Shown here: positions 1-8,764 of the stretch, piece by piece
How the letters are laid out: each line of letters starts with the position of its first letter
How positions within the stretch are numbered: the stretch's first letter is position 1
DNA from: Pseudoxanthomonas winnipegensis
Lineage (GTDB): Bacteria > Pseudomonadota > Gammaproteobacteria > Xanthomonadales > Xanthomonadaceae
Length of the DNA stretch: 64,000 bases
Direction: 5' to 3'
Assembly: GCF_004283755.1 (NCBI RefSeq)
Contig: NZ_SHMH01000001.1
Span: 372,001 to 436,000, forward strand
Made by a program: the position numbers and the translations under genes
The notes under the pieces: model-generated
What the model was told of the DNA's origin: nothing
Seen by the model: the letters and a program-made list of their open reading frames with translations, nothing else
The model's database searches: none

Positions 1-20
1 GTCAGAAGGCTTTGGCTTGA

Positions 21-171
21 GCCCCCTCCCTTGCGCGAAGCGCAGGGGAGCTCGAAGTCGCGGCTAGCGACTGAGGGGGAGGGGTCGGGGCTTTCCCGAG
101 TAAGCCACAGAAGCAAAAGCAACAGCACCCCACCCCAGCCCTCCCCTTCGCCTGCGGCGAAAGGGAGGGGG
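21..171. repeat. GC-rich two-armed repeat, copy 1
   Basis: Left arm at 21-85 starts with a C-rich CCCCCTCCCTT block and ends in GGGGAGGGGT; the right arm at 126-171 is its approximate reverse complement. The spacer contains AGAAGCAAAAGCAACAGC. The left arm carries an extra segment at 48-76 with a small hairpin (AGTCGC/GCGACT). The same family recurs between many genes of this window. The rest of 1-367 shows no convincing gene. Confidence 0.85.
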
Positions 172-367
172 CAGAGCGCTGCTTGATGCCTTCGAGTTGG
201 AAGAAGTCCTGATCTTTACGCTCGCAGAGCGCGGAGAGCGGGCCAGAGATGGCCCGCAGCGGCGAGTCCGCCAAGAATGGCGGATCGAGACGAGGCGTCG
301 CCCCCGGCCGGGTCGAGGCTGGTCGGCGAAGTGGGATCAGCGACCTCGCACCGCGCGAAGCACCCCA

Positions 368-401
368 AAAGAAAAAGCCGCCGGGACATCCCCAGCGGCT
401 T
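368..401 (-). terminator. Rho-independent terminator of the YceI gene
   Basis: Read on the minus strand, AAGCCGC pairs with GCGGCTT around a 13-nt loop and is followed directly by a T-rich tract (TTTTTCTTTT). It lies about 40 bp past the YceI stop codon. Confidence 0.8.
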
Positions 402-441
402 CCGTGCTTGCGCAAGACGCGGCCGAGTCGGCCGTGCGGGC

Positions 442-1020
442 TTACTTGGCCTTGGCCGCGTCGGCCTCGGTGGTGATGTGCAGCTTGACCTCGTCGCTGA
501 CCATCGGCGCGTAGGCGCCGACGCCGAAGTCCGAACGCTTGACCGTGGCGGTGGCGTCGAAGCCGATCGACTGCACCTTCTTCATCGCGTGCTCGCCGGC
601 CTTGTTCAGGGTCACGTCCAGCACGACGGGCTTGGTGATGCCCTTGATGGTCAGGTCGCCGGTCACCTTCAGCTTGTCCTTGCCGGTCGACTGGACCTTG
701 GTGGACTTGAAGGTGGCGGTGGGGAACTTGGCGGCGTCGAAGAAATCCGAGCCGGCCAGGTGCTCGTTCAACTTGGGCACGAAGCTCTCCAGGCCCGACA
801 GCGGCAGGGTCACCTGGACGCTGGAGGCGGCCACGTTGGCCGGGTCGTAGGTCAGCGTGCCGTCGACGTTGCCGAAGTGGGCGCTGGGGTTGGAGAAGCC
901 GAAGTGGTTCCAGGTGGCGATCACATCGGTGTGGCCCGGGTCGAGCTTGTAGGTGGTCGGGGCGGCGAAGGCCGGGGCGACCAGGGCCGACAGGGCGGCG
1001 GCGAGCAGGAACTTGCGCAT
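442..1020 (-). CDS. YceI-family periplasmic protein
   Basis: A 192-residue protein of the YceI family, lipocalin-like beta barrels that bind isoprenoid-type lipids in the periplasm; the physiological role is usually unknown. The N-terminus MRKFLLAAALSALVAPAFA is a typical Sec signal peptide. The mature part begins with the family hallmark TYKLDPGHTDVIATWNHFG, and later blocks such as GDLTIKGITKPVVLDV and SDFGVGAYAPMVSDEVKL fit the fold. The start at 1020 was chosen because it gives the signal peptide and has an AAGGAG ribosome site upstream. It is followed by a clear terminator, so it is probably monocistronic. Family confident, function not. Confidence 0.93.
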   Translation of the reverse strand: MRKFLLAAALSALVAPAFAAPTTYKLDPGHTDVIATWNHFGFSNPSAHFGNVDGTLTYDPANVAASSVQVTLPLSGLESFVPKLNEHLAGSDFFDAAKFPTATFKSTKVQSTGKDKLKVTGDLTIKGITKPVVLDVTLNKAGEHAMKKVQSIGFDATATVKRSDFGVGAYAPMVSDEVKLHITTEADAAKAK

Positions 1021-1100
1021 GCGAGGAACTCCTTGGAGGTGTGGCGCTAAGGGAACAGCGGTGGCGTTGGAGCCGGGTGAATCGCAAACCGGCCGCGGCA

Positions 1101-1691
1101 TCAGACGATGCGCGCGGCCTCGTCGAAGGACAGCCGGGGCAGGCGCGGATGCAGCGCGGACGCATCGCCGTAGCCCAGGTTGACCAGGAAGCTGGCGCGC
1201 AGCGAGGTGCCGGCGAAGAAGGCCTCGTCGGCCTTGGCCGCGTCGAAGCCGGACATCGGGCCCGCATCCAGGCCCAGTGCGCGGGCGGCCAGGATCAGAT
1301 AGGCGCCCTGCAGCACGGCGCTGAGCAGGGCCGGCTCGCGGCGGGCCTCCTGCGGGCCGTCGAACCAGGCCTTGGCATCGGTATGCGGGTAGAGCTTGGG
1401 CAGGTGCTCGTGGAAATCCAGGTCGTAGGCCACGATCACCGTCACCGGCGCGGCCATGGTCTTGTCCACGTTGCCCGGGGCGAGCGAGGGCTTGAGCCTG
1501 GCCTTGGCCTCGGGCGAGCGGACGAAGACGAAGCGCGCCGGGGTGCTGTTGGCGCCGGTCGGGCCCCACTTCAGCAGGTCGTAGAGCGCGTGCAGCGTCT
1601 GATCGGTGACCGGCTCGTCGGTGAAGGCGCTGTAGGTGCGCGCGCTGCGGAACAGCTGATCCAGCGCGGCGGCATCGAGGGACTGCGACAT
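1101..1691 (-). CDS. Nitroreductase-family protein, RutE/HadB type
   Basis: A 196-residue FMN-dependent oxidoreductase of the nitroreductase superfamily. Length and motifs ([16 protein letters not shown] near the N-terminus, [16 protein letters not shown] at about 42-57, [12 protein letters not shown] at 139-150) match the RutE/HadB group, to which malonic-semialdehyde reductase of pyrimidine catabolism belongs. No rut operon surrounds it, so the natural substrate is open; a stand-alone NAD(P)H-dependent nitro or enone reductase is equally possible. The ATG at 1691 gives the usual family length. It is divergent from the ELM1-family gene across a 171-bp gap. Confidence 0.9.
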   Translation of the reverse strand: MSQSLDAAALDQLFRSARTYSAFTDEPVTDQTLHALYDLLKWGPTGANSTPARFVFVRSPEAKARLKPSLAPGNVDKTMAAPVTVIVAYDLDFHEHLPKLYPHTDAKAWFDGPQEARREPALLSAVLQGAYLILAARALGLDAGPMSGFDAAKADEAFFAGTSLRASFLVNLGYGDASALHPRLPRLSFDEAARIV

Positions 1692-1862
1692 CGGAACCAC
1701 TCCGTCAGGGCAAGGGGGTATGTGCGCCGAACCAGCGCGACGACCGGGCGCAGTGTAGGGTGCGACCACCCCGGCGACACCAAGGGGACCCGCAACGGAT
1801 TGTTTTGGGTTGCAACACCAATCCCCTCCTGACAGCTTTGTCGGTTTCGTCGAACGTTGCCC

Positions 1863-2831
1863 ATGACGCCCGCGCGCACCTGGACTCTCACCAATGGCCA
1901 TGCCGGCAACGTGCGCCAGGCCGAGGCGCTGGCGCGGGCCCTGCACCTGACTGCGCAGGCCTGGACGCTGCAGCCGCGCGCGCCGTGGAAGACGCTCGCG
2001 CCGCGCCGGCTGCCGGGCGCGGACCAGGCGTTCGGGCCGGGCTTCGCGCAGGCGCTGGCGGCGCCACCGCGGCTGGCGATCGGCTGCGGGCGCCAGGCGG
2101 CGCTGGCCACGCGGCTGCTGCGGGCGCGCGGCGCGCAGGCCGTGCAGATCCTGGATCCGCGCCTCGCGCCGCGGCACTGGGACTTGGTGATCGCGCCGGA
2201 GCACGACGGCCTGCGCGCGGCCAATGTGCTGACCCTGCTGGGCAGCCTGCATCCGGTCGATGACGCCTGGCTGGCGCAGGCGCGCGCGGACTTCCCTGCC
2301 CTGGGCGCCCTGCCCGGCCCGCGGACCGCGCTGCTGGTCGGCGGGCCCAGCGCGCACGCGCGGCTGGAAGCGGAGGACCTCGCCACGATCACCGCCGCGC
2401 TCGATGCCGCGCTGCGCGCGCACGGCGGCACGGTGATGGCCACTGTGTCGCGGCGCACGCCGCCAGCGCTGGTGGAGGCGCTGCGCCGCCACTACGGCGG
2501 CACGCCGCACCTGGTGTGGACCGGCGCGCAGGACGGGCCCAACCCCTACCCTGGCCTGCTCGCCCTTGCCGACCGTATCGTCTGCACCGCCGACTCGGTC
2601 AACATGCTGTCCGAGGCCTGTGCCACGTCGGCGCCGGTGTTCGTGCATGCGCCGCAGCGCGTGCGCGGGCGGCCGGCGCAGTTCATCGCCGCCCTGCAGG
2701 CGCGCGGGCGCATCGCCGCGCTGGACGCGGGGCTTGCGCCGTTCGCCGTCACCCCGCTGCGCGAGACCGCGCGGATCGCGGCGCTGGTGCGCGAGCGGTT
2801 GGGGGGGTGGGATGAGGCTGGCGCTCAGTAA
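1863..2831 (+). CDS. Mitochondrial fission ELM1-family protein (DUF1022)
   Basis: A 322-residue protein resembling the ELM1/DUF1022 family, which is widespread in proteobacteria and named after a plant mitochondrial fission factor; it has a glycosyltransferase-B-like fold and no settled bacterial function. Visible family features are the opening [40 protein letters not shown] and the late segment [17 protein letters not shown]. The ATG at 1863 was preferred to a TTG six bases earlier. No membrane segment or signal peptide is evident. Neighbours give no pathway context. Confidence 0.85.
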   Translation: MTPARTWTLTNGHAGNVRQAEALARALHLTAQAWTLQPRAPWKTLAPRRLPGADQAFGPGFAQALAAPPRLAIGCGRQAALATRLLRARGAQAVQILDPRLAPRHWDLVIAPEHDGLRAANVLTLLGSLHPVDDAWLAQARADFPALGALPGPRTALLVGGPSAHARLEAEDLATITAALDAALRAHGGTVMATVSRRTPPALVEALRRHYGGTPHLVWTGAQDGPNPYPGLLALADRIVCTADSVNMLSEACATSAPVFVHAPQRVRGRPAQFIAALQARGRIAALDAGLAPFAVTPLRETARIAALVRERLGGWDEAGAQ

Positions 2832-2870
2832 CGCGAGCAACTGCTTCCTCAAATCTCGCGGCGGCCTGCC

Positions 2871-2966
2871 CGTAGCGCGGAGCTTGTGGCGATTCCCTTG
2901 GGGGGACTCTGCTGCGCTTCGTTCGGTGCGTGGGGAAGGCCCCAGCGGAGCGAGCTCCGCTCTACA
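2871..2966. repeat. TIR-bounded repeat, copy A (inverted partner at 6201-6297)
   Basis: About 96 bp bounded by inverted ends (CGTAGCGCGGAGCTTG and CGAGCTCCGCTCTACA). The reverse complement of 6201-6297 matches it over nearly its full length, so glnE lies between inverted copies. No coding potential. It belongs to the 443-bp stretch 2832-3274, which holds only repeats. Confidence 0.8.
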
Positions 2967-2967
2967 G

Positions 2968-3035
2968 GTGGGAGCCGCCACGGCGACGATAGGGCTCTAC
3001 CGGTAAAGCCCCATCGCCGCCATGGCGGCTCCCAC
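2968..3035. repeat. Inverted repeat GTGGGAGCCGCC / GGCGGCTCCCAC
   Basis: Two arms (2968-2994 and 3009-3035), imperfectly complementary, separated by 14 nt. The same motif pair occurs at 38391-38460 and a single arm at 6299-6310. Further downstream, at 3146-3180 and 3240-3262, are CCCGC/GCGGG palindromes of a separate REP-like type. No gene is seen in the gap before glnE. Confidence 0.75.
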
Positions 3036-3274
3036 GGGAGAAGCGAACATTTACTGCGTCGCTCAGCAGCCGCTGCGTTCTGCGGCGGCGACTGGGCCGC
3101 TTCGCTCAGGCCAGGTCTGGCAAGTTGAGGCGCGCGCACTCGACCGGACCGTCGTTCCCGCGGATGCGGGAACCCAGGGACTTTCGCGCGGAACGGCACA
3201 GGCACTGGACAGCCGGACATGCGTCCGCCGAACAGCCCTTCCCGCATGCGCGGGATGACCGAATCTTTGGGCTT

Positions 3275-6112
3275 TCAGACGTCCTTGCCCGGCGCGAACG
3301 CCAAGCCATGGGCCCCACAGGCCGCCGTCACCGCCTGCCGCGCGTGCTCCAGCGCCGGCGTCGGCGCGGTCACGCGCGGGCGGCGGTCCAGCGTGCACGA
3401 CAGCCCGGCGGCGAGCAGGGTCGCGTGCGCCTCCAGCAGCGCGGCGCGCTCGCCGGCCTCGAGCAGCCCGGCATCGGCCAGCGCGGCGATCAGGTCGCGG
3501 GTGTTGCGGGGGGCCAGCACGGCCGGGTGCGCGACGGCATGTTCGAGCACGCGCGCCTGCAGCAGGAATTCCAGATCCACCAGGCCGCCGGCACCCTGCT
3601 TCAGGTCGAAGCGCCCCGGCGCACTGCGATCCAGCTCGGCGCGCATGCGGCCGCGCATGTGCACCACGTCCTGATGCAGCGCCTCCGCCTCGCGCGCCCG
3701 GCCCAGCGTCTCGGCGCGGATGCGTTCGAAGGCCTCGAGCAGCGCGGCATCGCCGACCACCGGGCGCGCGCGCACCAGCGCCTGATGTTCCCATGTCCAG
3801 GCGCGCTGGCGCTGGTAGTCCTCATAGCTGATGCGCGAGGTCACCAGCAGGCCCTTGGCGCCGTCCGGGCGCAGGCGCACGTCCACCGCGTAGAGGCGGC
3901 CGGCGCCGGTCATGGTTTCCAGCAGCGCGACGACCTTCTGCGCAACGCGCGCGTAGTAGCGCCCCGGCTCCAGCGCGCGGGCGCCGCCCGCGTGCGCGGA
4001 AACAGGCGCGGAGACCGCATCGCCCGGCGCGTCGTACAGGAACACCAGGTCCAGGTCCGAGCCGAAGCCCATCTCCAGCCCGCCCAGGCTGCCATAGCCG
4101 ATCAGCCCGAACTGGCCACCGGCGACCCGGCCGTGCGCCGCCTCGACCGCGGCCCGCGCCATCGCCAGCACCTGCACGCACACCGCATCGGCCAACCAGG
4201 CTAGCTGCCGCGCCGAATCCTGCGGCGGCTGGCGTGCGTCCAGCGCCGCCAGCGCGATGCGGAAGCTGAAGGCCAGGCGCGTCTCGTTGAGCCGGCGCAG
4301 CGCCTGTTCGGGGTCGGCGTGCTGGCCCGCAGCCGCGCAGGCGGCCTGCATCGCGGCGCGATCTGGCAAGGGACCGGCGGCGCGCGCGTCGAGCAGTTCG
4401 TCCAGCAGCAGCGGGTACTGGGCCACGCGCTCGGCCAGCCAGGCGCTGCGCGCGACCACATCGACCAGGCGCGCCAGCGCGCTGGGCACCTCGTCCAGCA
4501 GCGCCAGATAGCTGGTGCGGCGCAGGATCGACTGCAGCAGCGCCAGGCAGCGCTGCAGGGCTGCATCGGGCAGGTCGGAGGCCGCCGCGGCCTGCAGCAT
4601 GGCCGGCAGCACGCGCTCCAGCCGGGTGCGCGCGCTGTCGGACAGATGCGCCACGCCCGGCGAGGCGAGGAAATCCTGCAGCCGCGACGCCGACTGCGCG
4701 GCATCGGCGAAGCCGGCATCCTCCAGCGCCTGGCTCGCATTGGCGCCATCGAGCATGCGCTGGAACGGCGCCAGCGCCGCGCCGTCCTCGGCGTCCTCCG
4801 GCGCGGCCATCAGCGGCGCGAAGGCCGCGCTCACCACCGCGCGTTGCGCCGCCAGCGCGGCGCGCAGCGCGTCGCCGTTCGCATGGCCCAGCCCGCGCGC
4901 GATGCGCAGCGCGTCCTGCGCGTTGTCCGGCAGCACGTGGGTCTGCGCGTCGCGCAGCATCTGCAGGCGGTTCTCCAGCACGCGCAGGAAGCGGTAGGCC
5001 TCGCGCAGGGCGGCGCCGGTCTCCGGCGCGAGCAGGCGCGCCTGCACCAGCGCCTGCAGCGCCGCGCGCAGGCCGCGCTGGCGCAGGCGCGCATCGCGGC
5101 CGCCGTGCACCAGCTGCAGGGCCTGGGCCAGGAACTCGATCTCGCGGATGCCGCCCGGCCCGCGTTTGATGTCGTCGGCCAGCTCGCGACGCGCGACCTC
5201 GGCGGTGATCATCGCCTTCATCGCGCGCAGGCCATCGAGCGCGGTGAAGTCCAGGTAGCGCCGGTACACGAACGGCTGCAGGGTATGCAGCCAGGCCTCG
5301 CCGGCGGCGATGTCGCCGGCCACCGCGCGCGCCTTGAGCCAGGCGTAGCGCTCCCAGTCGCGGCCTTCGGTCTGGAAGTAGCGGTCCATCGCCGCGAACG
5401 ACAGCGCCACCCGCCCGGCGCTGCCGTACGGCCGCAGGCGCAGGTCGACGCGGTGGCTGAAGCCCTCGGCGGTGGTCTCGTCCAGCAGCCGGGCCAGCCG
5501 CTGCCCCAGGCGGGAGAAGTACTCCTCGGCCGCCAGCGTCCGCGGCTTCCCCGCCTGCGCGGAGGCAGGCTCGGACTCGCCGCCGCCGGCGAAGGCGTAG
5601 ACCAGGTCGATGTCGGAGGAGAAGTTCAGCTCGCCACCGCCGAGCTTGCCCAGGCCGAAGACCACCAGCCGCACCGGCTGGCCCTGGGCATCGCGCACCA
5701 CGCCGTGGCGCTGGGCGAATTCCTCCTCCAGCGCGTCCAGCGCGGTATGCAGGCAGGCCTCGGCCAGGGCCGTGCTGCCGGCCAGGATCTCGTCGACATC
5801 GGCGCCCTCGACCACGTCGCGCCAGATCAGCCGGGTGGATTCGGCGGCGCGGAAGCGGCGCAGCAGCGCCGGCCACTGCGCGGCCGGTGCCTGCCGCAGG
5901 TCCGGCGGCGCGAAGGCGGTGGCCGCATCGTCGAGCAGTTCCTCCAGCAGCGCCGGCTGCCGGCACAGCGTGTCGATGGCGAAGTCGCTGACCAGCGCCA
6001 GCGCTTGGACCGCGGACCGCGTCTGCGGCTGTTCCAGCGTGGCCTCGAGCTCGGGTGCCGCGGCGATCAGGCGGCGCAGGGACGCGGCGACATGGGCTTG
6101 CACATCGATCAT
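3275..6112 (-). CDS. glnE: Bifunctional glutamine synthetase adenylyltransferase/adenylyl-removing enzyme
   Basis: A 945-residue GlnE, which adenylylates glutamine synthetase under nitrogen sufficiency and removes AMP under nitrogen limitation, under control of PII. Both nucleotidyltransferase domains are visible: the adenylyl-removase motif [11 protein letters not shown] at about residues 164-174 (Asp167, Asp169) after [11 protein letters not shown], and the adenylyltransferase motif [13 protein letters not shown] near residue 685 after [10 protein letters not shown]. The [12 protein letters not shown] block (central) and [15 protein letters not shown] block (C-terminal) are also present. 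Length is normal for the family. The start at 6112 (ATG) was preferred to an upstream TTG. The gene stands alone between inverted repeat copies. Confidence 0.98.
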   Translation of the reverse strand: MIDVQAHVAASLRRLIAAAPELEATLEQPQTRSAVQALALVSDFAIDTLCRQPALLEELLDDAATAFAPPDLRQAPAAQWPALLRRFRAAESTRLIWRDVVEGADVDEILAGSTALAEACLHTALDALEEEFAQRHGVVRDAQGQPVRLVVFGLGKLGGGELNFSSDIDLVYAFAGGGESEPASAQAGKPRTLAAEEYFSRLGQRLARLLDETTAEGFSHRVDLRLRPYGSAGRVALSFAAMDRYFQTEGRDWERYAWLKARAVAGDIAAGEAWLHTLQPFVYRRYLDFTALDGLRAMKAMITAEVARRELADDIKRGPGGIREIEFLAQALQLVHGGRDARLRQRGLRAALQALVQARLLAPETGAALREAYRFLRVLENRLQMLRDAQTHVLPDNAQDALRIARGLGHANGDALRAALAAQRAVVSAAFAPLMAAPEDAEDGAALAPFQRMLDGANASQALEDAGFADAAQSASRLQDFLASPGVAHLSDSARTRLERVLPAMLQAAAASDLPDAALQRCLALLQSILRRTSYLALLDEVPSALARLVDVVARSAWLAERVAQYPLLLDELLDARAAGPLPDRAAMQAACAAAGQHADPEQALRRLNETRLAFSFRIALAALDARQPPQDSARQLAWLADAVCVQVLAMARAAVEAAHGRVAGGQFGLIGYGSLGGLEMGFGSDLDLVFLYDAPGDAVSAPVSAHAGGARALEPGRYYARVAQKVVALLETMTGAGRLYAVDVRLRPDGAKGLLVTSRISYEDYQRQRAWTWEHQALVRARPVVGDAALLEAFERIRAETLGRAREAEALHQDVVHMRGRMRAELDRSAPGRFDLKQGAGGLVDLEFLLQARVLEHAVAHPAVLAPRNTRDLIAALADAGLLEAGERAALLEAHATLLAAGLSCTLDRRPRVTAPTPALEHARQAVTAACGAHGLAFAPGKDV

Positions 6113-6200
6113 GGGCGGCAAGTGTGCATCAGCCTGCGTTGCGCATGGCGCGCTATGCCCCGTGGGAGCAACGGTCTCTCAGATCGAGTCGCCGCCTCCT

Positions 6201-6297
6201 TGTAGAGCGGAGCTTGCTCCGCTGGGGCCTTCCCGACAATCCGGACGAAACGCAGCGGAGTCCCCCGAAAAGGGATTGCCACAAGCTCCGCTCTACA
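6201..6297. repeat. TIR-bounded repeat, copy B
   Basis: Inverted ends TGTAGAGCGGAGCTTG (6201-6216) and CAAGCTCCGCTCTACA (6282-6297) are perfect complements. The interior matches copy A at 2871-2966 in opposite orientation. Both copies are directly followed by GGTGGGAGCCGC on the plus strand. It has the size and structure of a MITE-like element; no target-site duplication was clear. Confidence 0.8.
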
Positions 6298-6322
6298 GGT
6301 GGGAGCCGCAGGGCGGGTCGCG

Positions 6323-7051
6323 CTAGGCGGCGTGCGGCGCGGGCACGCTAGGCGGCAAGCCGTCCGCACGCGTCAGCGCCAGGCCGAACTGCGCGGCGAT
6401 CTTCTCCAGCAGCACCGCCTTCACCGCCTCCATCGAGGACGGGCCGCCCAGGTCGGACAGGGCCACGGTCTGCAGGCCCTCGTAGCCGCAGGGATTGATG
6501 CGGTGGAACGGCTCCAGGTCCATGGCGATGTTGAAGCTCAGGCCGTGGAAGGTGCAGCCGCGGCGCACGCGGATGCCCAGCGCGCCGATCTTGGCGCCGG
6601 CCACGTACACGCCGGGCGCGCCGTCCTTGCGCTCGGCATGGATGTTCCATTCGGCGCAGGTGTCGATGATCGCCTGCTCGATGCGGCACACGTAGTCGCG
6701 CACGCCGATCTTCAGCCGCTTCAGGTCCAGCAGCGGGTAGAGCACGATCTGGCCCGGCCCGTGGTAGGTCACCTGGCCGCCGCGGTCCACGTGCAGCACC
6801 GGGATGTCGCCCGGCGCCAGCACGTGCTCGGGCTTGCCGGCCTGGCCCAGGGTGAACACCGGTTCGTGCTCGACCAGCCACAGCGCGTCGGGCGTGGTCT
6901 CGTCGCGGGCGTCGGTGAAGGCCTGCATCGCGCGCCAGACCGGTTCGTAGGGCTGGCGCCCCAGTTCGTACACGCTGGCCGGCAGCGGCGCGCGCGCGGC
7001 GATGGCCGCATCGCCCTGCGGCGAGGGGCAGGCCGCGGCTAGAGCGTCCAC
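6323..7051 (-). CDS. lipB: Lipoyl(octanoyl) transferase
   Basis: LipB moves octanoate from octanoyl-ACP to the lipoyl domains of 2-oxoacid dehydrogenases and GcvH, the first step of lipoate synthesis. The 242-residue protein shows the family blocks [18 protein letters not shown] (about 90-107), [13 protein letters not shown] with catalytic Lys154, and [12 protein letters not shown] with the acyl-carrying Cys166. No ATG lies near the expected N-terminus; the GTG at 7051 was chosen because it overlaps the end of the upstream DUF493 gene by 13 bp, which suggests coupled translation. The partner lipA is not in the window. Confidence 0.96.
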   Translation of the reverse strand: MDALAAACPSPQGDAAIAARAPLPASVYELGRQPYEPVWRAMQAFTDARDETTPDALWLVEHEPVFTLGQAGKPEHVLAPGDIPVLHVDRGGQVTYHGPGQIVLYPLLDLKRLKIGVRDYVCRIEQAIIDTCAEWNIHAERKDGAPGVYVAGAKIGALGIRVRRGCTFHGLSFNIAMDLEPFHRINPCGYEGLQTVALSDLGGPSSMEAVKAVLLEKIAAQFGLALTRADGLPPSVPAPHAA

Positions 7052-7317
7052 TTCACTTCCGGGTGGCCGCGCAGGGCCCGGTGGGCCGCGTCGTACTGCT
7101 CGCGCGAGTCGGCGCGGAAGGCGATGCGCACCGAGACGTACTTGCCGTTGGCCGAGTGCTTCCAGCTCACGCGCTCTTCGAGCACGTCCACGCCGGCGCC
7201 GGCCAGCAGGCGCGGCAGTTCGCGCTCCAGTTCGATGCCGGCCCGGCCCATGGCGCTGAGCTCGAAGGTGCCGGGAAACTGGAAGCCGTGTTCGGGATTG
7301 TCCGAGGTGATGTCCAT
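7039..7317 (-). CDS. DUF493 (YbeD-like) small protein
   Basis: A 92-residue protein of the DUF493/YbeD family: small cytoplasmic ferredoxin-like alpha/beta proteins commonly encoded between dacA/dacC-type carboxypeptidases and lipB, exactly as here. Recognisable parts are [16 protein letters not shown] near the N-terminus and [21 protein letters not shown] near the C-terminus. The ATG at 7317 gives family length. The function is unknown; a role in lipoate metabolism is inferred only from the conserved neighbourhood. It overlaps lipB and probably shares its transcript. Confidence 0.92.
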   Translation of the reverse strand: MDITSDNPEHGFQFPGTFELSAMGRAGIELERELPRLLAGAGVDVLEERVSWKHSANGKYVSVRIAFRADSREQYDAAHRALRGHPEVKWTL

Positions 7318-7373
7318 CGGCGGATTATCGGGTCGGACCCGCGCAAACCCAAGTCCACCGCGGCCCAGACGCG

Positions 7374-7399
7374 AGGAAGCCGGCTTGCGCCGGCTTCCT
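7374..7399 (-). terminator. Hairpin between dacC and the DUF493 gene
   Basis: A perfect 11-bp stem AGGAAGCCGGC with a 4-nt loop lies about 95 bp past the dacC stop codon. No T-tract follows on either strand, so it may be a weak or factor-dependent terminator, or an RNA end-stabilising stem. Confidence 0.5.
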
Positions 7400-7493
7400 G
7401 GTTCCAACATGCGGTCTCATCGTCGTGCCCGCGAACGCGGGACTCGCAGACAAAGGCGCCCCGCTCACGCGTTTGCGGGCGCCCCGGGTCTGG

Positions 7494-8693
7494 TCAGACC
7501 GATTCCCACCACATCCAGAACGCATCCCACAGCCGGCGGAAGAAGCCGCCCTCCTCGACCGCATTGACCGCCACCAGCGGCGCCTGGGCGATGACCTTGC
7601 CATCCAGGCTCACCTTGACCGTGCCGATCTGCTGACCCTGCTTGATCGGCGCCACCAGCTGCTTGGGCACGTCCATCGACGGCTTGAGCTGCTCATAGCG
7701 GCCGCGCGGCACGGTCACCAGCAGCGGCGCGGCGACGCCCAGCTGCACCTGGCGCTGGTCGCCCTTCCACACCTTCTGCGTGGCCAGCACCTTGCCCGGC
7801 TCGTACAGGCGGTGGGTCTCGTAGAAGCGGAAGCCCCAGTTGAGCAGGGCCAGCGAGTCCTCGGCGCGCTGCTTCTCCGACACATCGCCCATGATCACGG
7901 TGATCAGGCGCTGATCGCCGCGCTTGGCCGAATTCATGATGCAGTAGCCGGCCTGCGAGGTATGCCCGGTCTTGATGCCGTCCACGCTCGGGTCGCGCCA
8001 CAGCAGCAGGTTGCGGTTGGGCTGGGTGATGCCGTTGACCGTCAGTTCCTTGATGCTGTTGTAGGCGTAGGTGTCCGGGTAGTCGCGGATCAGCGCGCGG
8101 CCCAGCAGGGCCATGTCGTAGGCGCTGGAGTAGTGGCCGTCGGCGGCCAGGCCGTGGACGTCGACGAAGTGGCTGTCCTTCATGCCGATGCGCTGGGCGT
8201 AGGCGTTCATCAGCTCGACGAAGGCCTCGGCGCTGCCGGCGGTGTGCTCGGCCAGGGCGATGGCCGCGTCGTTGCCCGACTGCACCACCATGCCCTTTTC
8301 CATGTCCTCCAGACGCGCGGTCTGGTTGACCGGGAAGCCGCTGTAGCTGCCGTCGGTGCCGGCGCCGCCCTCGCGCCAGGCGCGCTCGCTCATCATGACC
8401 TGGTCGTCGCGGGTGATCTTGCCGGCCTTCAGCTCGGCGGCGAGCACATAGGAGGTCATCACCTTGGTCATGCTGGCCGGGGCCAGATGCTCATGGATGT
8501 TGTTGCCCGCCAGCACCTGGCCGCTGGCCGCGTCCATCACGATCCAGGCCTTGGCCACGGCCGGCGCCGGCGCATCGGGGATCTTGATGTCCGGCGGCGG
8601 CGCGGTGACGGCGTCGGAGGGCGGCGGCGTCTGGGCGATGGCCGCGCCGAAGGCGACGGTCGCCAGGGTGGCGAAGGCGAAACGGAACTTCAT
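7494..8693 (-). CDS. dacC: D-alanyl-D-alanine carboxypeptidase (PBP5/6 type)
   Basis: A 399-residue low-molecular-mass penicillin-binding protein that trims the terminal D-Ala from peptidoglycan pentapeptides in the periplasm. The signal peptide ends near AFGAAIAQ. All three active-site motifs are present: SMTK (Ser74-Lys77), SGN (139-141) and KTG (241-243). The C-terminal domain is followed by an amphipathic tail FFRRLWDAFWMWWESV, the usual membrane anchor of PBP5/6. The ATG at 8693 gives a proper signal peptide; earlier in-frame starts would not. It closes the elongation gene block. dacA versus dacC naming is not decided by the sequence. Confidence 0.95.
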   Translation of the reverse strand: MKFRFAFATLATVAFGAAIAQTPPPSDAVTAPPPDIKIPDAPAPAVAKAWIVMDAASGQVLAGNNIHEHLAPASMTKVMTSYVLAAELKAGKITRDDQVMMSERAWREGGAGTDGSYSGFPVNQTARLEDMEKGMVVQSGNDAAIALAEHTAGSAEAFVELMNAYAQRIGMKDSHFVDVHGLAADGHYSSAYDMALLGRALIRDYPDTYAYNSIKELTVNGITQPNRNLLLWRDPSVDGIKTGHTSQAGYCIMNSAKRGDQRLITVIMGDVSEKQRAEDSLALLNWGFRFYETHRLYEPGKVLATQKVWKGDQRQVQLGVAAPLLVTVPRGRYEQLKPSMDVPKQLVAPIKQGQQIGTVKVSLDGKVIAQAPLVAVNAVEEGGFFRRLWDAFWMWWESV

Positions 8694-8764
8694 GGAGGAC
8701 TTACCTTTGCAAAAGCGAAGACGAAGGAGAGACGCCGGCCGCGATCCGCGCGGCGGCGTGCGGA

